A stretch of 64,000 nucleotides of DNA from Ardenticatenaceae bacterium (lineage in GTDB: Bacteria > Chloroflexota > Anaerolineae > Promineifilales > Promineifilaceae). Positions 8,311-17,406 of this stretch are shown piece by piece. Location of the stretch: assembly GCA_020634245.1 (NCBI GenBank), contig JACKCC010000016.1:1-64000 (forward strand). The letters are read 5' to 3'. Position numbers and translations under genes: made by a program. The notes under the pieces were generated by a model. It saw only the letters and a list, made by a program, of their open reading frames with translations. It did not search any database and was not told the DNA's origin. The first letter of the stretch is position 1, and every line of letters starts with the position of its first letter.

Positions 8311-9381
8311 ATGTCGCAACGATTCAAGGACATTGATTACATTGGCGTGTTTCTGTGGTTGTTCAGGACGTCGATCATCGTAATTGTGGTTTGGGGGACG
8401 GTGGCCAAGGTCTTTTTTGGTCAAGGCAATGCTTATACAACCAGTGATTGGATCGATTTTCTGGTAGCTGGACTATCTCAAGGTAGTCTGTTTGCCTTGA
8501 TTGCGCTGGGATACACGCTGGTTTATGGCGTACTGTTTATGATTAATTTCGCTCACGGGGAATTTTTCATGTCAGGCACGATGACGTCTACCGTCTTGAT
8601 AGCCACTCCTTTGAGCGCAACCGGTTACCTGGATAAGCATCCATTTATCGGATTGTTGGCCATTTTTACCGTTTCGATGCTGACATCGGTTGGCATTGCT
8701 CTTTTGACAGAGCGGATTGCTTATCGGCCGTTACGCCGGGCGCCTCGTCTGGTTCCTCTGATTACGGCGATTGGTGCTTCCTTTTTCTGGCAATATTTTT
8801 TCCGTGGTTTGTTTGGTTCCGCACTGGTTCCGTTCCCGGAAATAGAGATTTTTAAGGGGCAGTGGTCGGTTGTGGGTATTGACATTCTCAAGACGCGAGC
8901 GGTGGTTATGATCGCGTCTGTAGTTATGCTGGTTGGTCTTTATTTGTTCATCATGCGAACCAAAACGGGTATAGCAATCCGAGCTGTTGCTGAAGATAAA
9001 GATATTGCCGCACTGATGGGTATTGATGTCGATCGAACGATCTCGATAACGTTTGCGACGGGGGCAGCCATGGCCGGCGCGGCTGGGATTCTCTACGGAC
9101 TTGTCTTTAGACAGGTGGATTTCTTTATGGGTTTTGTGCCCGGAATTAAGGCGTTTACGGCCGCTGTTCTGGGCGGTATTGGCAGCATTCCAGGGGCAGC
9201 GCTTGGCGGGCTGTTTTTGGGCCTGATTGAAGCAGTTGGGCCGCCTTTATTCCTGGAAGGTTTGGGTATTCCTGGCGCACATCAGCTAAAAGATGTGATC
9301 GCTTTTACGATGTTGGTACTGGTGTTGATTTTCCGTCCGCAGGGTATTATTGGCGAACGGCTTGCTGAGAAGAAAGCGTGA
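8311..9381 (+). CDS. livH: Branched-chain amino-acid-type ABC transporter permease (LivH-like)
   Basis: Integral membrane subunit, about 356 aa with around eight to nine hydrophobic segments. FALIALGYTLVYGVLFMINFAHGEFFM is the standard LivH opening block (split here: ALGYTLVYG, INFAHGE), and AVAEDKDIAALMGIDVDRT is the cytoplasmic loop that contacts the ATPases. The start at 8311 is favoured because GGAG at 8299-8302 is 8 nt upstream; ATG 8305 and longer starts are possible. Downstream of livK and immediately before livM. Confidence 0.9.
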   Translation: MSQRFKDIDYIGVFLWLFRTSIIVIVVWGTVAKVFFGQGNAYTTSDWIDFLVAGLSQGSLFALIALGYTLVYGVLFMINFAHGEFFMSGTMTSTVLIATPLSATGYLDKHPFIGLLAIFTVSMLTSVGIALLTERIAYRPLRRAPRLVPLITAIGASFFWQYFFRGLFGSALVPFPEIEIFKGQWSVVGIDILKTRAVVMIASVVMLVGLYLFIMRTKTGIAIRAVAEDKDIAALMGIDVDRTISITFATGAAMAGAAGILYGLVFRQVDFFMGFVPGIKAFTAAVLGGIGSIPGAALGGLFLGLIEAVGPPLFLEGLGIPGAHQLKDVIAFTMLVLVLIFRPQGIIGERLAEKKA

Positions 9382-9391
9382 GAGGTGGATG

Positions 9392-11071
9392 ATGACGCAA
9401 TTGGAATTACGCAATGCCGTTCGGGCGGGGCTGTTAGCCGGAATTATTATTTTGGGAATCAGCGCTGTTGGTATGGTGGAAGGTTTCGACCAGCGGGATC
9501 TGATTACTGGTGTTTTTACGCTGGGGCAGCTGGTTTTGTTTAGTGCGCCGTTTATTGCCGGTTATTTGGTGACCAAGAATGAGCATGATGAGGCGAAAGT
9601 ATCGTCTATTGGGTTTGGAACGTTGGCTGGGGTGTTAACGGCCGTACCTCTCGTCCTTCTCATTCTCCTCACCCTTGTCTGGCCAACCATTCGAAATTCA
9701 TTTGTTAACGTATCACCCGAATTGATCCGCATCCTTACCCTGGGCAGCAGTCCTGTTGCCGGCGGCATTGTCCTGGCGGTGGTGATGGCAGTTCTGGGTA
9801 CAGTGGGTGCGGCCGTTCACGTACTGCCAGAAAAAATTCGCAAACCCCTGATCAATGGGGTGGGCTGGATGTTGGGAGTTGGCATGTTATCCGAAGTCCT
9901 TCTCAACATTCTTCGGCCAATTCTGGGACGCAGCTTGATACGAGTTTTGTTTGGCACCAAGGGAGTCACCCTTCCGGTTGCCATTGTTGTTTTCGTTTTG
10001 GCTGTCGTTTTCACCATTTGGTGGGAGGCCGGAGGGCGAGAACGCTATCAATCTCGCCAGGCAGCTATGTCGGATGAGCAGATAAAGCGAACCCGGCAGG
10101 GTTTGACGATTGGTGGTCTTGTTTTGTTGCTCATCATGCCCCTCATCTTAGGGACCTATCTGACAGAAGTGGTTGATAACGTGGGTTTGTTTATCCTTAT
10201 GGGTTTAGGGTTAAACATCGTCGTCGGTTTTGCCGGCTTGCTTGACCTGGGGTACGTGGCCTTTTTTGCTATTGGCGCTTACGTTGTCGGTATCTTGACA
10301 TCGCAGGGTGATTTGGGTATTGCCCATATGTCTTTCTGGTTGGCTTTGCCGATTGCCATTCTGGTTGCCGTAGCGGCCGGGATGACGTTGGGTATTCCGG
10401 TTTTGCGGATGCGCGGCGATTACCTGGCCATTGTTACCCTGGGTTTTGGTGAAATCATCCGTGTTTTAGCCACATCAGACTTGTTAAAACCTTACATTGG
10501 CGGGGCGCAAGGCGTTTTGCAGATTGCCAAGCCGGAAATATTTGGTTTTACGATGGTGCAGCCGCAGCATTTTTATTATCTGATCCTGGCCGGAGTCGGA
10601 TTGGCCATCCTGGTTTCGTCTCGTCTGCGTGATGCCAGGCTGGGACGGCAGTGGATGGCGTTACGTGAAGATGAAGACGTGGCCGAAGCGATGGGTATTC
10701 GCCTGGTCACGACCAAACTGTTGGCGTTCGGCATTGGGGCTGGTTTTTCCGGTTTGTCGGGCGCTATTTTTGCCGCCCGCCTCAGCTCGATTTTCCCGCA
10801 CAGCTTTAACCTGCTCATTTCGATTAACGTGTTGAGCCTGATTATTGTGGGCGGGATGGGCAGCTTGCCCGGCGTGGTGGTTGGGGCGTTGGTTTTGGTT
10901 GGTTTACCGGAACTGCTGCGTGAATTTGCCGAATACCGGCTGCTGCTGTACGGGGTTTTGCTCATTGCGATGATGATTGCTCGTCCAGAAGGGCTGTGGC
11001 CGTCACCCATCACGCGGAGGGAACTCCATGCGGAAGAAGAACTGGAACAAGCTGCCGAGGCAGGGAGGTGA
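9392..11071 (+). CDS. livM: Branched-chain amino-acid-type ABC transporter permease with extended N terminus (LivM-like)
   Basis: Second permease subunit of the importer. The conserved LivM part begins near residue 255 (GLFILMGLGLNIVVGFAGLLDLGYVAFFAIGAY in pieces) and includes the cytoplasmic loop ALREDEDVAEAMGI. The upstream 240-odd residues hold about five to six additional hydrophobic segments, making the 559-aa protein longer than a typical LivM (about 420 aa in E. coli). GAGAGGTG just before the tandem ATGs at 9389/9392 supports the start. It ends in a TGATG junction with livG. Confidence 0.9.
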   Translation: MTQLELRNAVRAGLLAGIIILGISAVGMVEGFDQRDLITGVFTLGQLVLFSAPFIAGYLVTKNEHDEAKVSSIGFGTLAGVLTAVPLVLLILLTLVWPTIRNSFVNVSPELIRILTLGSSPVAGGIVLAVVMAVLGTVGAAVHVLPEKIRKPLINGVGWMLGVGMLSEVLLNILRPILGRSLIRVLFGTKGVTLPVAIVVFVLAVVFTIWWEAGGRERYQSRQAAMSDEQIKRTRQGLTIGGLVLLLIMPLILGTYLTEVVDNVGLFILMGLGLNIVVGFAGLLDLGYVAFFAIGAYVVGILTSQGDLGIAHMSFWLALPIAILVAVAAGMTLGIPVLRMRGDYLAIVTLGFGEIIRVLATSDLLKPYIGGAQGVLQIAKPEIFGFTMVQPQHFYYLILAGVGLAILVSSRLRDARLGRQWMALREDEDVAEAMGIRLVTTKLLAFGIGAGFSGLSGAIFAARLSSIFPHSFNLLISINVLSLIIVGGMGSLPGVVVGALVLVGLPELLREFAEYRLLLYGVLLIAMMIARPEGLWPSPITRRELHAEEELEQAAEAGR

Positions 11072-11076
11072 TGGAT

Positions 11077-11871
11077 ATGGCTATCTTGGAAGCAACGAAT
11101 GTTACGAAACGGTTTGGCGGCTTAACGGCCGTTAACGACCTCACGTTCTCTATTCCCAAAGGTTCTATCGTCAGCATCATCGGCCCCAATGGGGCAGGCA
11201 AAACGACGTTCTTTAACTGTATTACCGGTTTTTACAAGGCCGATGAGGGCGAGATTTTGTTTAACGGCCGTTCTACCGTTGGCCGTTCCACCGACAACAT
11301 CACCCGTATGGGCATCTCCCGTACCTACCAAAACATCCGCCTGTTCGCCCAAATGACAACCATCGAAAACATCCTGGTAGGCATGGAACCGCAGCTCAAC
11401 ACCAGTTGGATCAGCGCCCTGTTCCGGCTGCCCCAGCAAGTTAAGGAAGAAGAAGATGCGCTGGAAGAAGCCCGCCGCCTGTTGGAATTTGTTGGCTTAA
11501 AAGGCAAAGGGGATGAATTGGCGCGAAATCTGCCTTATGGCGATCAGCGGCGGTTGGAAATTGCCCGTGCCCTAGCCGGGAAGCCCCAGCTCTTGCTGCT
11601 TGATGAGCCGACCGCCGGTATGAATCCGCGCGAAACTGCCGAAACCACCGAATTCATCCGCCGTTTGCGCGATGAATTGGGCATTACCATCCTCTTAATC
11701 GAACATGACATGCGGGTGGTCATGGGTATATCAGAGCATATCACCGTGCTCGATTATGGCTCCAAAATCGCCGAAGGATCGCCGGCCGATATTCAGCGTA
11801 ACCCCACCGTTATCGAAGCGTATCTGGGGCGGGGTGCGGCCGCCAGCGCGACCATCGAAATTGAAGCCTGA
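11077..11871 (+). CDS. livG: Branched-chain amino-acid-type ABC transporter ATPase (LivG-like)
   Basis: ATP-binding subunit. Walker A GPNGAGKTT, Q-loop in the ISRTYQNIRLF block (characteristic of LivG), signature LPYGDQRRLEIARALA and Walker B LLLLDEPTAG are all present. The C-terminal EAYLGRG is also LivG-like. The start at 11077 is 8 nt after AGGGAGG; ATG 11071, which overlaps the livM stop, is the alternative. Confidence 0.94.
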   Translation: MAILEATNVTKRFGGLTAVNDLTFSIPKGSIVSIIGPNGAGKTTFFNCITGFYKADEGEILFNGRSTVGRSTDNITRMGISRTYQNIRLFAQMTTIENILVGMEPQLNTSWISALFRLPQQVKEEEDALEEARRLLEFVGLKGKGDELARNLPYGDQRRLEIARALAGKPQLLLLDEPTAGMNPRETAETTEFIRRLRDELGITILLIEHDMRVVMGISEHITVLDYGSKIAEGSPADIQRNPTVIEAYLGRGAAASATIEIEA

Positions 11872-11888
11872 TTGAAGGAGAAATGAGC

Positions 11889-12602
11889 ATGGCTTTACTT
11901 GAAGTTAACGACGTACATGCCTACTACGGCAATATTCATGCCCTGAAAGGCATTTCCCTGACGGTTGAGAAAGGCGAAATCGTTTCTCTTATTGGCGGGA
12001 ATGGCGCTGGAAAAACAACCACTTTGCGCACCATTAGCGGCCTGCTCAAGCCGCGTACCGGTGGTGTAACTCTGGATAATGAAGATTTGACCCAGTACAA
12101 GGCACATCAACTGGTATCCAAAGGCATCGCGATGGTTCCGGAAGGCCGTGGTGTTTTTGCCCGGCTGACAGTGGCCGAAAATCTGAAAATGGGCGCATTC
12201 CATCGGACAGACAAAGACGGTATTGTCGAAGATTTGGAGCAAATGTATACGCTTTTCCCGCGTTTGCGGGAACGGCAGACACAGGTGGCCGGTACATTGA
12301 GCGGTGGTGAGCAGCAAATGCTGGCAACGGCGCGGGCCATGATGTCTCGGCCCAGTCTGTTGTTAATGGATGAACCTTCGATGGGGCTGGCTCCGGTGTT
12401 GGTAGAAACGATTTTTGATACCATCGTTAAAATCAACAAGGAAGGCACGACTATCCTGTTGGTGGAGCAAAATGCGCATATGGCACTGCAAGTGGCCCAC
12501 CGGGGTTACGTTTTGCAGACAGGCGAGATTGTGTTGAGCAATACGGCGAAAGAGCTGCAAAAAGATCCGACTGTACAGAAAGCGTACCTGGGGATCGAAT
12601 AA
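11889..12602 (+). CDS. livF: Branched-chain amino-acid-type ABC transporter ATPase (LivF-like)
   Basis: Second ATPase, 237 aa. Walker A GGNGAGKTT, signature LSGGEQQMLATARAMM, Walker B LLLMDEPSMGLAP and the LivF ending QKAYLGIE identify it. The start at 11889 is 8 nt downstream of GGAG; ATG 11883 is an in-frame alternative. It closes the transporter core, and two hairpins separate it from the second binding-protein gene. Confidence 0.95.
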   Translation: MALLEVNDVHAYYGNIHALKGISLTVEKGEIVSLIGGNGAGKTTTLRTISGLLKPRTGGVTLDNEDLTQYKAHQLVSKGIAMVPEGRGVFARLTVAENLKMGAFHRTDKDGIVEDLEQMYTLFPRLRERQTQVAGTLSGGEQQMLATARAMMSRPSLLLMDEPSMGLAPVLVETIFDTIVKINKEGTTILLVEQNAHMALQVAHRGYVLQTGEIVLSNTAKELQKDPTVQKAYLGIE

Positions 12603-12671
12603 CGCAAATCTGGCGTTTTTTCAAAAGAAAACGTAAAAGGTGAAAGCAGGAAAGTAATCGGAATTCTGTAA

Positions 12672-12724
12672 AGGCCATTCTCCTGTTTCCCCTGAGTAAA
12701 CCGCAGGGGAATGGTCTCTTTTTT
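12672..12724 (+). terminator. Rho-independent terminator after livF
   Basis: CCATTC...CCCCTG pairs with CAGGGG-GAATGG, followed by TCTCTTTTTT. A weaker ACGC/GCGT hairpin with a T-run lies directly after the livF stop (about 12602-12621). Confidence 0.8.
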
Positions 12725-12752
12725 CATTCAAAAACTTCCTGCGGTTTACCAA

Positions 12753-12791
12753 CATAAAGCGTAAAGCGGCAAGATCGTTTTACGCTTTATG
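12753..12791 (+). repeat. Hairpin upstream of second binding-protein gene
   Basis: CATAAAGCGTAAA (12753-12765) pairs perfectly with TTTACGCTTTATG (12779-12791), a 13-bp stem ending 15 nt before the start codon. AAGCGTAAAGCG is internally repeated, in the style of the other word-like spacers. Confidence 0.7.
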
Positions 12792-12806
12792 TTTTCTAGG
12801 TGATTT

Positions 12807-14039
12807 ATGAAGATTGGGCGATGGATTGGCTTGTTCGTTAGTTTGTTGGTTAGCGGGCTGGCAGTGGGCTGTACCGGCTCTAAATTGGTTTGCCAGGATG
12901 CATTGGGCTGTGTGGAAGTGCGGCCGAATGAACCAATCAGAATTGGTTATTTGCTGGCCGAATCGGGTACGGCCGTTACCCTGGGCCAGGACAGCAAAGG
13001 CGGCATTGAACTGGCTATTGATAACCGGGAAAATGGTGTCATGGGTCACCAAATCGAACTGGCGGGGTGGGATACGGCTTGCAACATCAATACCGGGCAG
13101 ACTGCTGCGGGTGACCTGGTGGCCGATCCGACGATTGTGGGCGTGATTGGCACAACCTGCTCCGATGTGGCTGAGGCGGTCATGCCGACGATTGCCGAGG
13201 CCGGTTTGGTGATGATTTCGCCCTCGAACACAGCGCCCCGGTTAACGGCCGTATCCCATCCCTGGCAAGACGGTTACGCGCGTACGGCCCACAGTAACCG
13301 GCTGCAAGGCCAGATTGGGGCTGAATTTGCCTACCATGTGTTGGGGGGTAGAACGGCCGTTATCCTTCACGAAGGCAGCGATTACACATTGGCCCTGGCC
13401 CAGGCCTTTGCTGACGCCTGGCGGGCACAGGGCGGCAGCATTATGCTGGAAACACAAATCGCCGTCAGCCAGCCTGATCTGGAGGAAACGTTAACTGGCC
13501 TGGCGTTTAATCCGCCTGATGTGATTTACCTGGCGCTCTTTGAGCCGGAAGCGATTTTTGTGGCTAATGGGCTGGTGGGTAAACCGGCACTGGCTGACAT
13601 CAGTCTGCTTGGATCGGAGAATTTGCTTTTGCCCGATTTTCCGTTGGCGGCGGGCACGGCCGTTGTGGGCATGTATGTGACGGGTACGGCCGTTACCGGG
13701 GCCGATTATGACGTGTTTCTGGCTCAATGGGACGTCACGTTTGGCCAGATGCCGACGGGCCAATTCCATGCCCACGCTTACGATGCCGCCAACATTCTCC
13801 TGAATGCGATTGAATCGTCATCGCAGCAGGGCAGCGACGGCACGACGTTGATTGGCCGGCAAGCGCTGCGCCAGGCCATCCGAGCGACGACGGATTTCCC
13901 CGGTTTAACCGGCACGTTAAGCTGCGATGCGGCCGGGGACTGCGCGTCGGGAGAGGCGTTGAGAGTGTATCAGATAACGGCCGTGGAAATTAGCGGTGAA
14001 CAGTGGCCGCCACCCGTTGTTTGGCAACCAACCCGTTGA
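12807..14039 (+). CDS. Second branched-chain-type substrate-binding lipoprotein (paralogue)
   Basis: 410-aa Peripla_BP_6 lipoprotein with lipobox AVGC near residue 22. It is clearly paralogous to the protein at 6949: both have the LGCVEV block after the lipobox, a GTTCS/GTSCS segment, SPSNT, FHAHA(Y/F)DA and LIGRQALR blocks. It lies behind livF, separated by terminator-like hairpins, so it could be independently expressed and give the same permease a second specificity. AGGTGA precedes the ATG. Six ACGGCCGT octamers fall in this one gene, against none in its paralogue. Confidence 0.92.
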   Translation: MKIGRWIGLFVSLLVSGLAVGCTGSKLVCQDALGCVEVRPNEPIRIGYLLAESGTAVTLGQDSKGGIELAIDNRENGVMGHQIELAGWDTACNINTGQTAAGDLVADPTIVGVIGTTCSDVAEAVMPTIAEAGLVMISPSNTAPRLTAVSHPWQDGYARTAHSNRLQGQIGAEFAYHVLGGRTAVILHEGSDYTLALAQAFADAWRAQGGSIMLETQIAVSQPDLEETLTGLAFNPPDVIYLALFEPEAIFVANGLVGKPALADISLLGSENLLLPDFPLAAGTAVVGMYVTGTAVTGADYDVFLAQWDVTFGQMPTGQFHAHAYDAANILLNAIESSSQQGSDGTTLIGRQALRQAIRATTDFPGLTGTLSCDAAGDCASGEALRVYQITAVEISGEQWPPPVVWQPTR

Positions 14040-14079
14040 TTTGCGATCCGCATTTGGCTGTTTCTCCTCCAACACTACC

Positions 14080-14175
14080 TGCTCCGGTACGGCCGTTCTC
14101 ACTGACACTCAACGAGGACGGCCGTTTCTCAGCATTCATCATTCACACTTCATCGTTAGGGGAACGGCCGTTCCC
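14080..14175. repeat. Cluster of three ACGGCCGT palindromes in a spacer
   Basis: Three octamer copies lie within about 90 nt of non-coding DNA between the second binding-protein gene and the convergent hypothetical gene; the last is the full palindrome GGAACGGCCGTTCC. The rest of the 14040-14254 spacer holds nothing I can assign. Confidence 0.75.
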
Positions 14176-14254
14176 ATACCAAAAGCGTGACGCCCAAGTG
14201 AAGCATGGTGAGGATACCCCGACCCAAGCGCGTGGGAACCTCGCCGGAGCAGGA

Positions 14255-14698
14255 TTATTTAATGATTTCTGACGTTACTTCTCCCCAATCGGTTATTTTC
14301 ATGGTTTCACTGTCAATAATAATGTCGTCGACTTTAATCCAGTACCAAACCTCTGCATTGTTATTTTGGATAAAGCAACCATACCGAACTTTTAATCCTT
14401 GGTTCCTCCCTGCCGAGGCCCACGCTTCATGCAATCCACGAATACATTTGACAGGTGTGTGCGTGTTCATCCATTCATCAAGTCTCGGTGTCAAGTCTAC
14501 GTTTATCATTTCGTAAGCAGATGGATGATTCAATTTAAGTGCTAATGTAAAGGCACCTGCCAGACCAGACTCTGTGTCACGGTCGTGCAGAAAGAAAAAA
14601 TCATCAATAGTTGGGGAATCTAACACCCAAGTAACAGCACCGCACAGAAGTGATAAAACTACAAGTGTAAAAACGATTAAATTTCTTTTCCTAAGCAT
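14255..14698 (-). CDS. Hypothetical membrane-anchored or secreted protein
   Basis: 147-aa protein of unknown function. A basic start (MLRKRN) and a hydrophobic stretch to about residue 25 suggest a signal anchor or signal peptide. The rest is polar with two cysteines (CIRG, YGCF) and reads like a small extracytoplasmic domain: EVWYWIKVDDIIIDSETMK. The ATG at 14698 is preferred over the TTG at 14701 because GGGAGGTG lies 5 nt upstream. It has no octamer and is isolated between two + strand genes. Confidence 0.7.
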   Translation of the reverse strand: MLRKRNLIVFTLVVLSLLCGAVTWVLDSPTIDDFFFLHDRDTESGLAGAFTLALKLNHPSAYEMINVDLTPRLDEWMNTHTPVKCIRGLHEAWASAGRNQGLKVRYGCFIQNNNAEVWYWIKVDDIIIDSETMKITDWGEVTSEIIK

Positions 14699-14944
14699 CA
14701 AGCCACCTCCCTGTTCCAGCGCGGTCTTCTCTCGCAGGCTGTAGCCGGTGTCACTTCAGCAAGCTCAGTACAGGCCCTACCGAGTTGCCTTGTGTCCGGG
14801 TCATGTGGTTATTTTACGGCCGTTCCCCTTCCCCAACAAAGAAAAACAATCCAAATGAGCGTTTCGGGAGCCGTCTCCCCTGGCTGCTTGCCCCCGCAAA
14901 CCCAGTTGCTATACTTGCTTCTTGCGAATCATAAAGGATTTCAT

Positions 14945-17350
14945 ATGAAGCATACCATTCGATTCATTTGGATTATTCTCGCCTTTCTGGCATTAGCGGC
15001 TGGCTGCCAGGATGCCGAACCGGAAACAGCGGTAACGGCCGTGCCCCCCACACCCACCAGCCCGGCCATCCCCACCCTGAACAGCAGCCGGGGCACTGAT
15101 TTCATCGTCATTGCTACCGACGCGCCCAACGGCTACTTCGCCGATTTCGATCCGTTAGGCAACGTCATCGGCTTTGACAATGATTTGATGGCCCGCATCG
15201 CCGCCATCGCCGATTTTGATTATGAATTTCTGGTAACGCCGCACGAAGGCGTCCTGGAAAACCTCATCTCCCCGGCCAGTCACGACTACGATATCGTTAT
15301 GTCCAGCCTGGTCATTCCCGACGAGCCGGAGCCGGGCATTGCCTATACCGTTCCATATCTGGAAATAGGTCAGGTGATGGTTGTTCTGGCCGATGAGCAG
15401 GACGTGCAAAGTTATGCCGATTTTCAAGCGGGTATGGCGGTGGGCGTACCGGCTAACAGCAGCAGCGAGGAGACGGCCCGGCAGATTCTGGCTTTGAGTG
15501 ACGCCGACGTGTTTGAGTATGATACGGCCGTGCAAGCTCTCCAGGCCCTCATCGACGAGTCGGTTAACGCGGTCATCGTCGATAATTTTACGGCCGAACA
15601 CTACACCACCGCTTATCCCGAACAGCTAAAAATCCTGGGCGGTACTGGCCGCGACGCCTGGATCAGTCAAAAATCTTACGGCATCGCCGTTCCGACCAGC
15701 AATCCCGCCTTGCTCGACCGGCTCAATCAGGCCATCCTCCAGGCCCAGGATGATCAGACCATCGAGCGGCTGACCACTGCCTGGATCGTTCCCAGCGGCA
15801 GCATTGATGCCGGCGAATCCCGCGTCGGTACACCGGCCGGTGAATTGGTCATCGGCATGGTCGGCCAATTTTCCGATATGGACCCGGCCAGCGATCCCGA
15901 TTTAATTGGTTGGGAAATCAAAAACAACACCATGAGCGGGTTGTACGGTTACAACAGCAGCAATCAACTCGTGCCCTTGCTGGCGGCCAATATGCCCATT
16001 GTGAGCGAAGACAAACTGGAATACACCATCCCCCTGCGCCGCAACCTAAGCTTCCCCGATGGCAGCGAGTTTACCGCCGAAGATGTGCAGTGGGCCATCA
16101 GCCGTTCGGCCCGGCTGGGCAGCTTTTTGGTAAATAGCTATCTCAAAGACAGCAACGACGATAATTTTGCCGATGAAGATGCTGTCCAGGTTGTCGATCC
16201 CTATACCGTAAAAATCGTTTTGCAGGAACCGGCGGCCTATTTTCCCAGCCTCCTGGCAACGCCGCCTTATTACCCCGTCAGCAGCGCCTGTTACAACGAT
16301 ACGGCCGATCCCTTGAGTACCTGCGGCGGCATTGGCCCGTACACCATCGTTTCTTGGGAAGTTGGCGAGCGCATCCGGCTTAAAGCTAACCCGGAATGGC
16401 CCGGTTTACCCGCTCCGGCTTTTGAAAACATTCAGGTTCGTTTTTATACCGACGTGCCCTCGCTGCTGCGTTCATTGACTGAATTCCAGTCCGTTGATCT
16501 AGCCTGGACCGGTCTGCCCTTCGCCGATTATCAAACGCTGGCGGCTGTTGACCAAAACAGTGATGGCGAAGCTGATTATGTCGATTGGCAAGGCCCAGCC
16601 ATTTTTAAGAGTTATCTGATGTTTAATCATGATACGAAACCCTGGGACAATGCCCGGGTGCGCCAGGCAGCAGCGTTGGCTCTGGATCGGGAGGCGTTGG
16701 CGGCTTTATTTGATGGTCTCCGTTTGCCGCTTTACAGTCCGGTTCCGGACGCTGTGCCGGGGCATGTGGCCACCTTTCCGCAGCGCGATTTGGCGCAGGC
16801 GGTGGCTTTGCTGCTGCAAGCGGGTTATAGCACCACTAAGCCGCTGCTGGTTACGCTGACTTTTGTTAATGACGGCCGTTACTCCCCTATCGAAGAAACT
16901 TACGCCACAGCCATTAAAATCCAGCTTGAAGAAACAGGCGTTTTCCAGGTGACATTACAAGGTACATCCTGGGAGGTTTTGCGCGGCCAGATTTCCCAAT
17001 GCGATAATCCCTTCTATTTGATTGGCTGGCCGTCACCGGGGCAGCCGGTCAATTATCTGGACGTGACCAGTTGGACCGACTTCTTTGTGCAAAACACTGA
17101 TACGGGTTTTTGTTCCAATTACGAAAGCGCAGTCATGACGAAACTGGTCGAAGAAGCCAATACTGAGTTAGACGAAGTGGTTCGGACAGAAGATGAGCGG
17201 CAAATCCAGTTGTTGTGGGCGACTGACTTACCTACGCTCGATTTGACGCAGGAAATCCGTTATGCCATTGGCTTGCCCAAAGTAGACAACGTACGCATTG
17301 ATGCCCTGGGTTTGCTGCATTATGAAGTTTTGACGAAGAGTGGGGGGTAA
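14945..17350 (+). CDS. Tandem solute-binding lipoprotein: SBP_bac_3-like plus SBP_bac_5-like domains
   Basis: 801-aa lipoprotein (lipobox LAAGC near residue 19) that joins two different binding-protein families. About residues 40-280 read as a polar-amino-acid (family 3) domain: GYFADFDPLGNVIGFDNDLM, then VGVPANSSSEETARQIL and a NPALLDRLNQAIL ending. From about 295 on it reads as a peptide/nickel (family 5) domain: LVIGMVGQFSDMDP, FPDGSEFTAEDVQWAISR, ACGGI-type GGIGPYTIVSWE, VRQAAALALDREAL. No permease or ATPase adjoins it. The start at 14945 is the one that yields the signal peptide. The family assignment of both halves is from motif recall and is fairly sure; the purpose of the fusion is unknown. 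Confidence 0.82.
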   Translation: MKHTIRFIWIILAFLALAAGCQDAEPETAVTAVPPTPTSPAIPTLNSSRGTDFIVIATDAPNGYFADFDPLGNVIGFDNDLMARIAAIADFDYEFLVTPHEGVLENLISPASHDYDIVMSSLVIPDEPEPGIAYTVPYLEIGQVMVVLADEQDVQSYADFQAGMAVGVPANSSSEETARQILALSDADVFEYDTAVQALQALIDESVNAVIVDNFTAEHYTTAYPEQLKILGGTGRDAWISQKSYGIAVPTSNPALLDRLNQAILQAQDDQTIERLTTAWIVPSGSIDAGESRVGTPAGELVIGMVGQFSDMDPASDPDLIGWEIKNNTMSGLYGYNSSNQLVPLLAANMPIVSEDKLEYTIPLRRNLSFPDGSEFTAEDVQWAISRSARLGSFLVNSYLKDSNDDNFADEDAVQVVDPYTVKIVLQEPAAYFPSLLATPPYYPVSSACYNDTADPLSTCGGIGPYTIVSWEVGERIRLKANPEWPGLPAPAFENIQVRFYTDVPSLLRSLTEFQSVDLAWTGLPFADYQTLAAVDQNSDGEADYVDWQGPAIFKSYLMFNHDTKPWDNARVRQAAALALDREALAALFDGLRLPLYSPVPDAVPGHVATFPQRDLAQAVALLLQAGYSTTKPLLVTLTFVNDGRYSPIEETYATAIKIQLEETGVFQVTLQGTSWEVLRGQISQCDNPFYLIGWPSPGQPVNYLDVTSWTDFFVQNTDTGFCSNYESAVMTKLVEEANTELDEVVRTEDERQIQLLWATDLPTLDLTQEIRYAIGLPKVDNVRIDALGLLHYEVLTKSGG

Positions 17351-17356
17351 ATAGTA

Positions 17357-17394
17357 GTCATGCGTCAACAGTAATGATGACGCATGACGCATGA
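17357..17394. repeat. Spacer hairpin of the GTCATGCGTCA family (copy 2)
   Basis: GTCATGCGTCA (17357-17367) and TGACGCATGAC (17378-17388) form a perfect 11-bp stem between convergent genes; GACGCATGA is then partly repeated. Confidence 0.85.
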
Positions 17395-17406
17395 AATAAT
17401 GACTTT

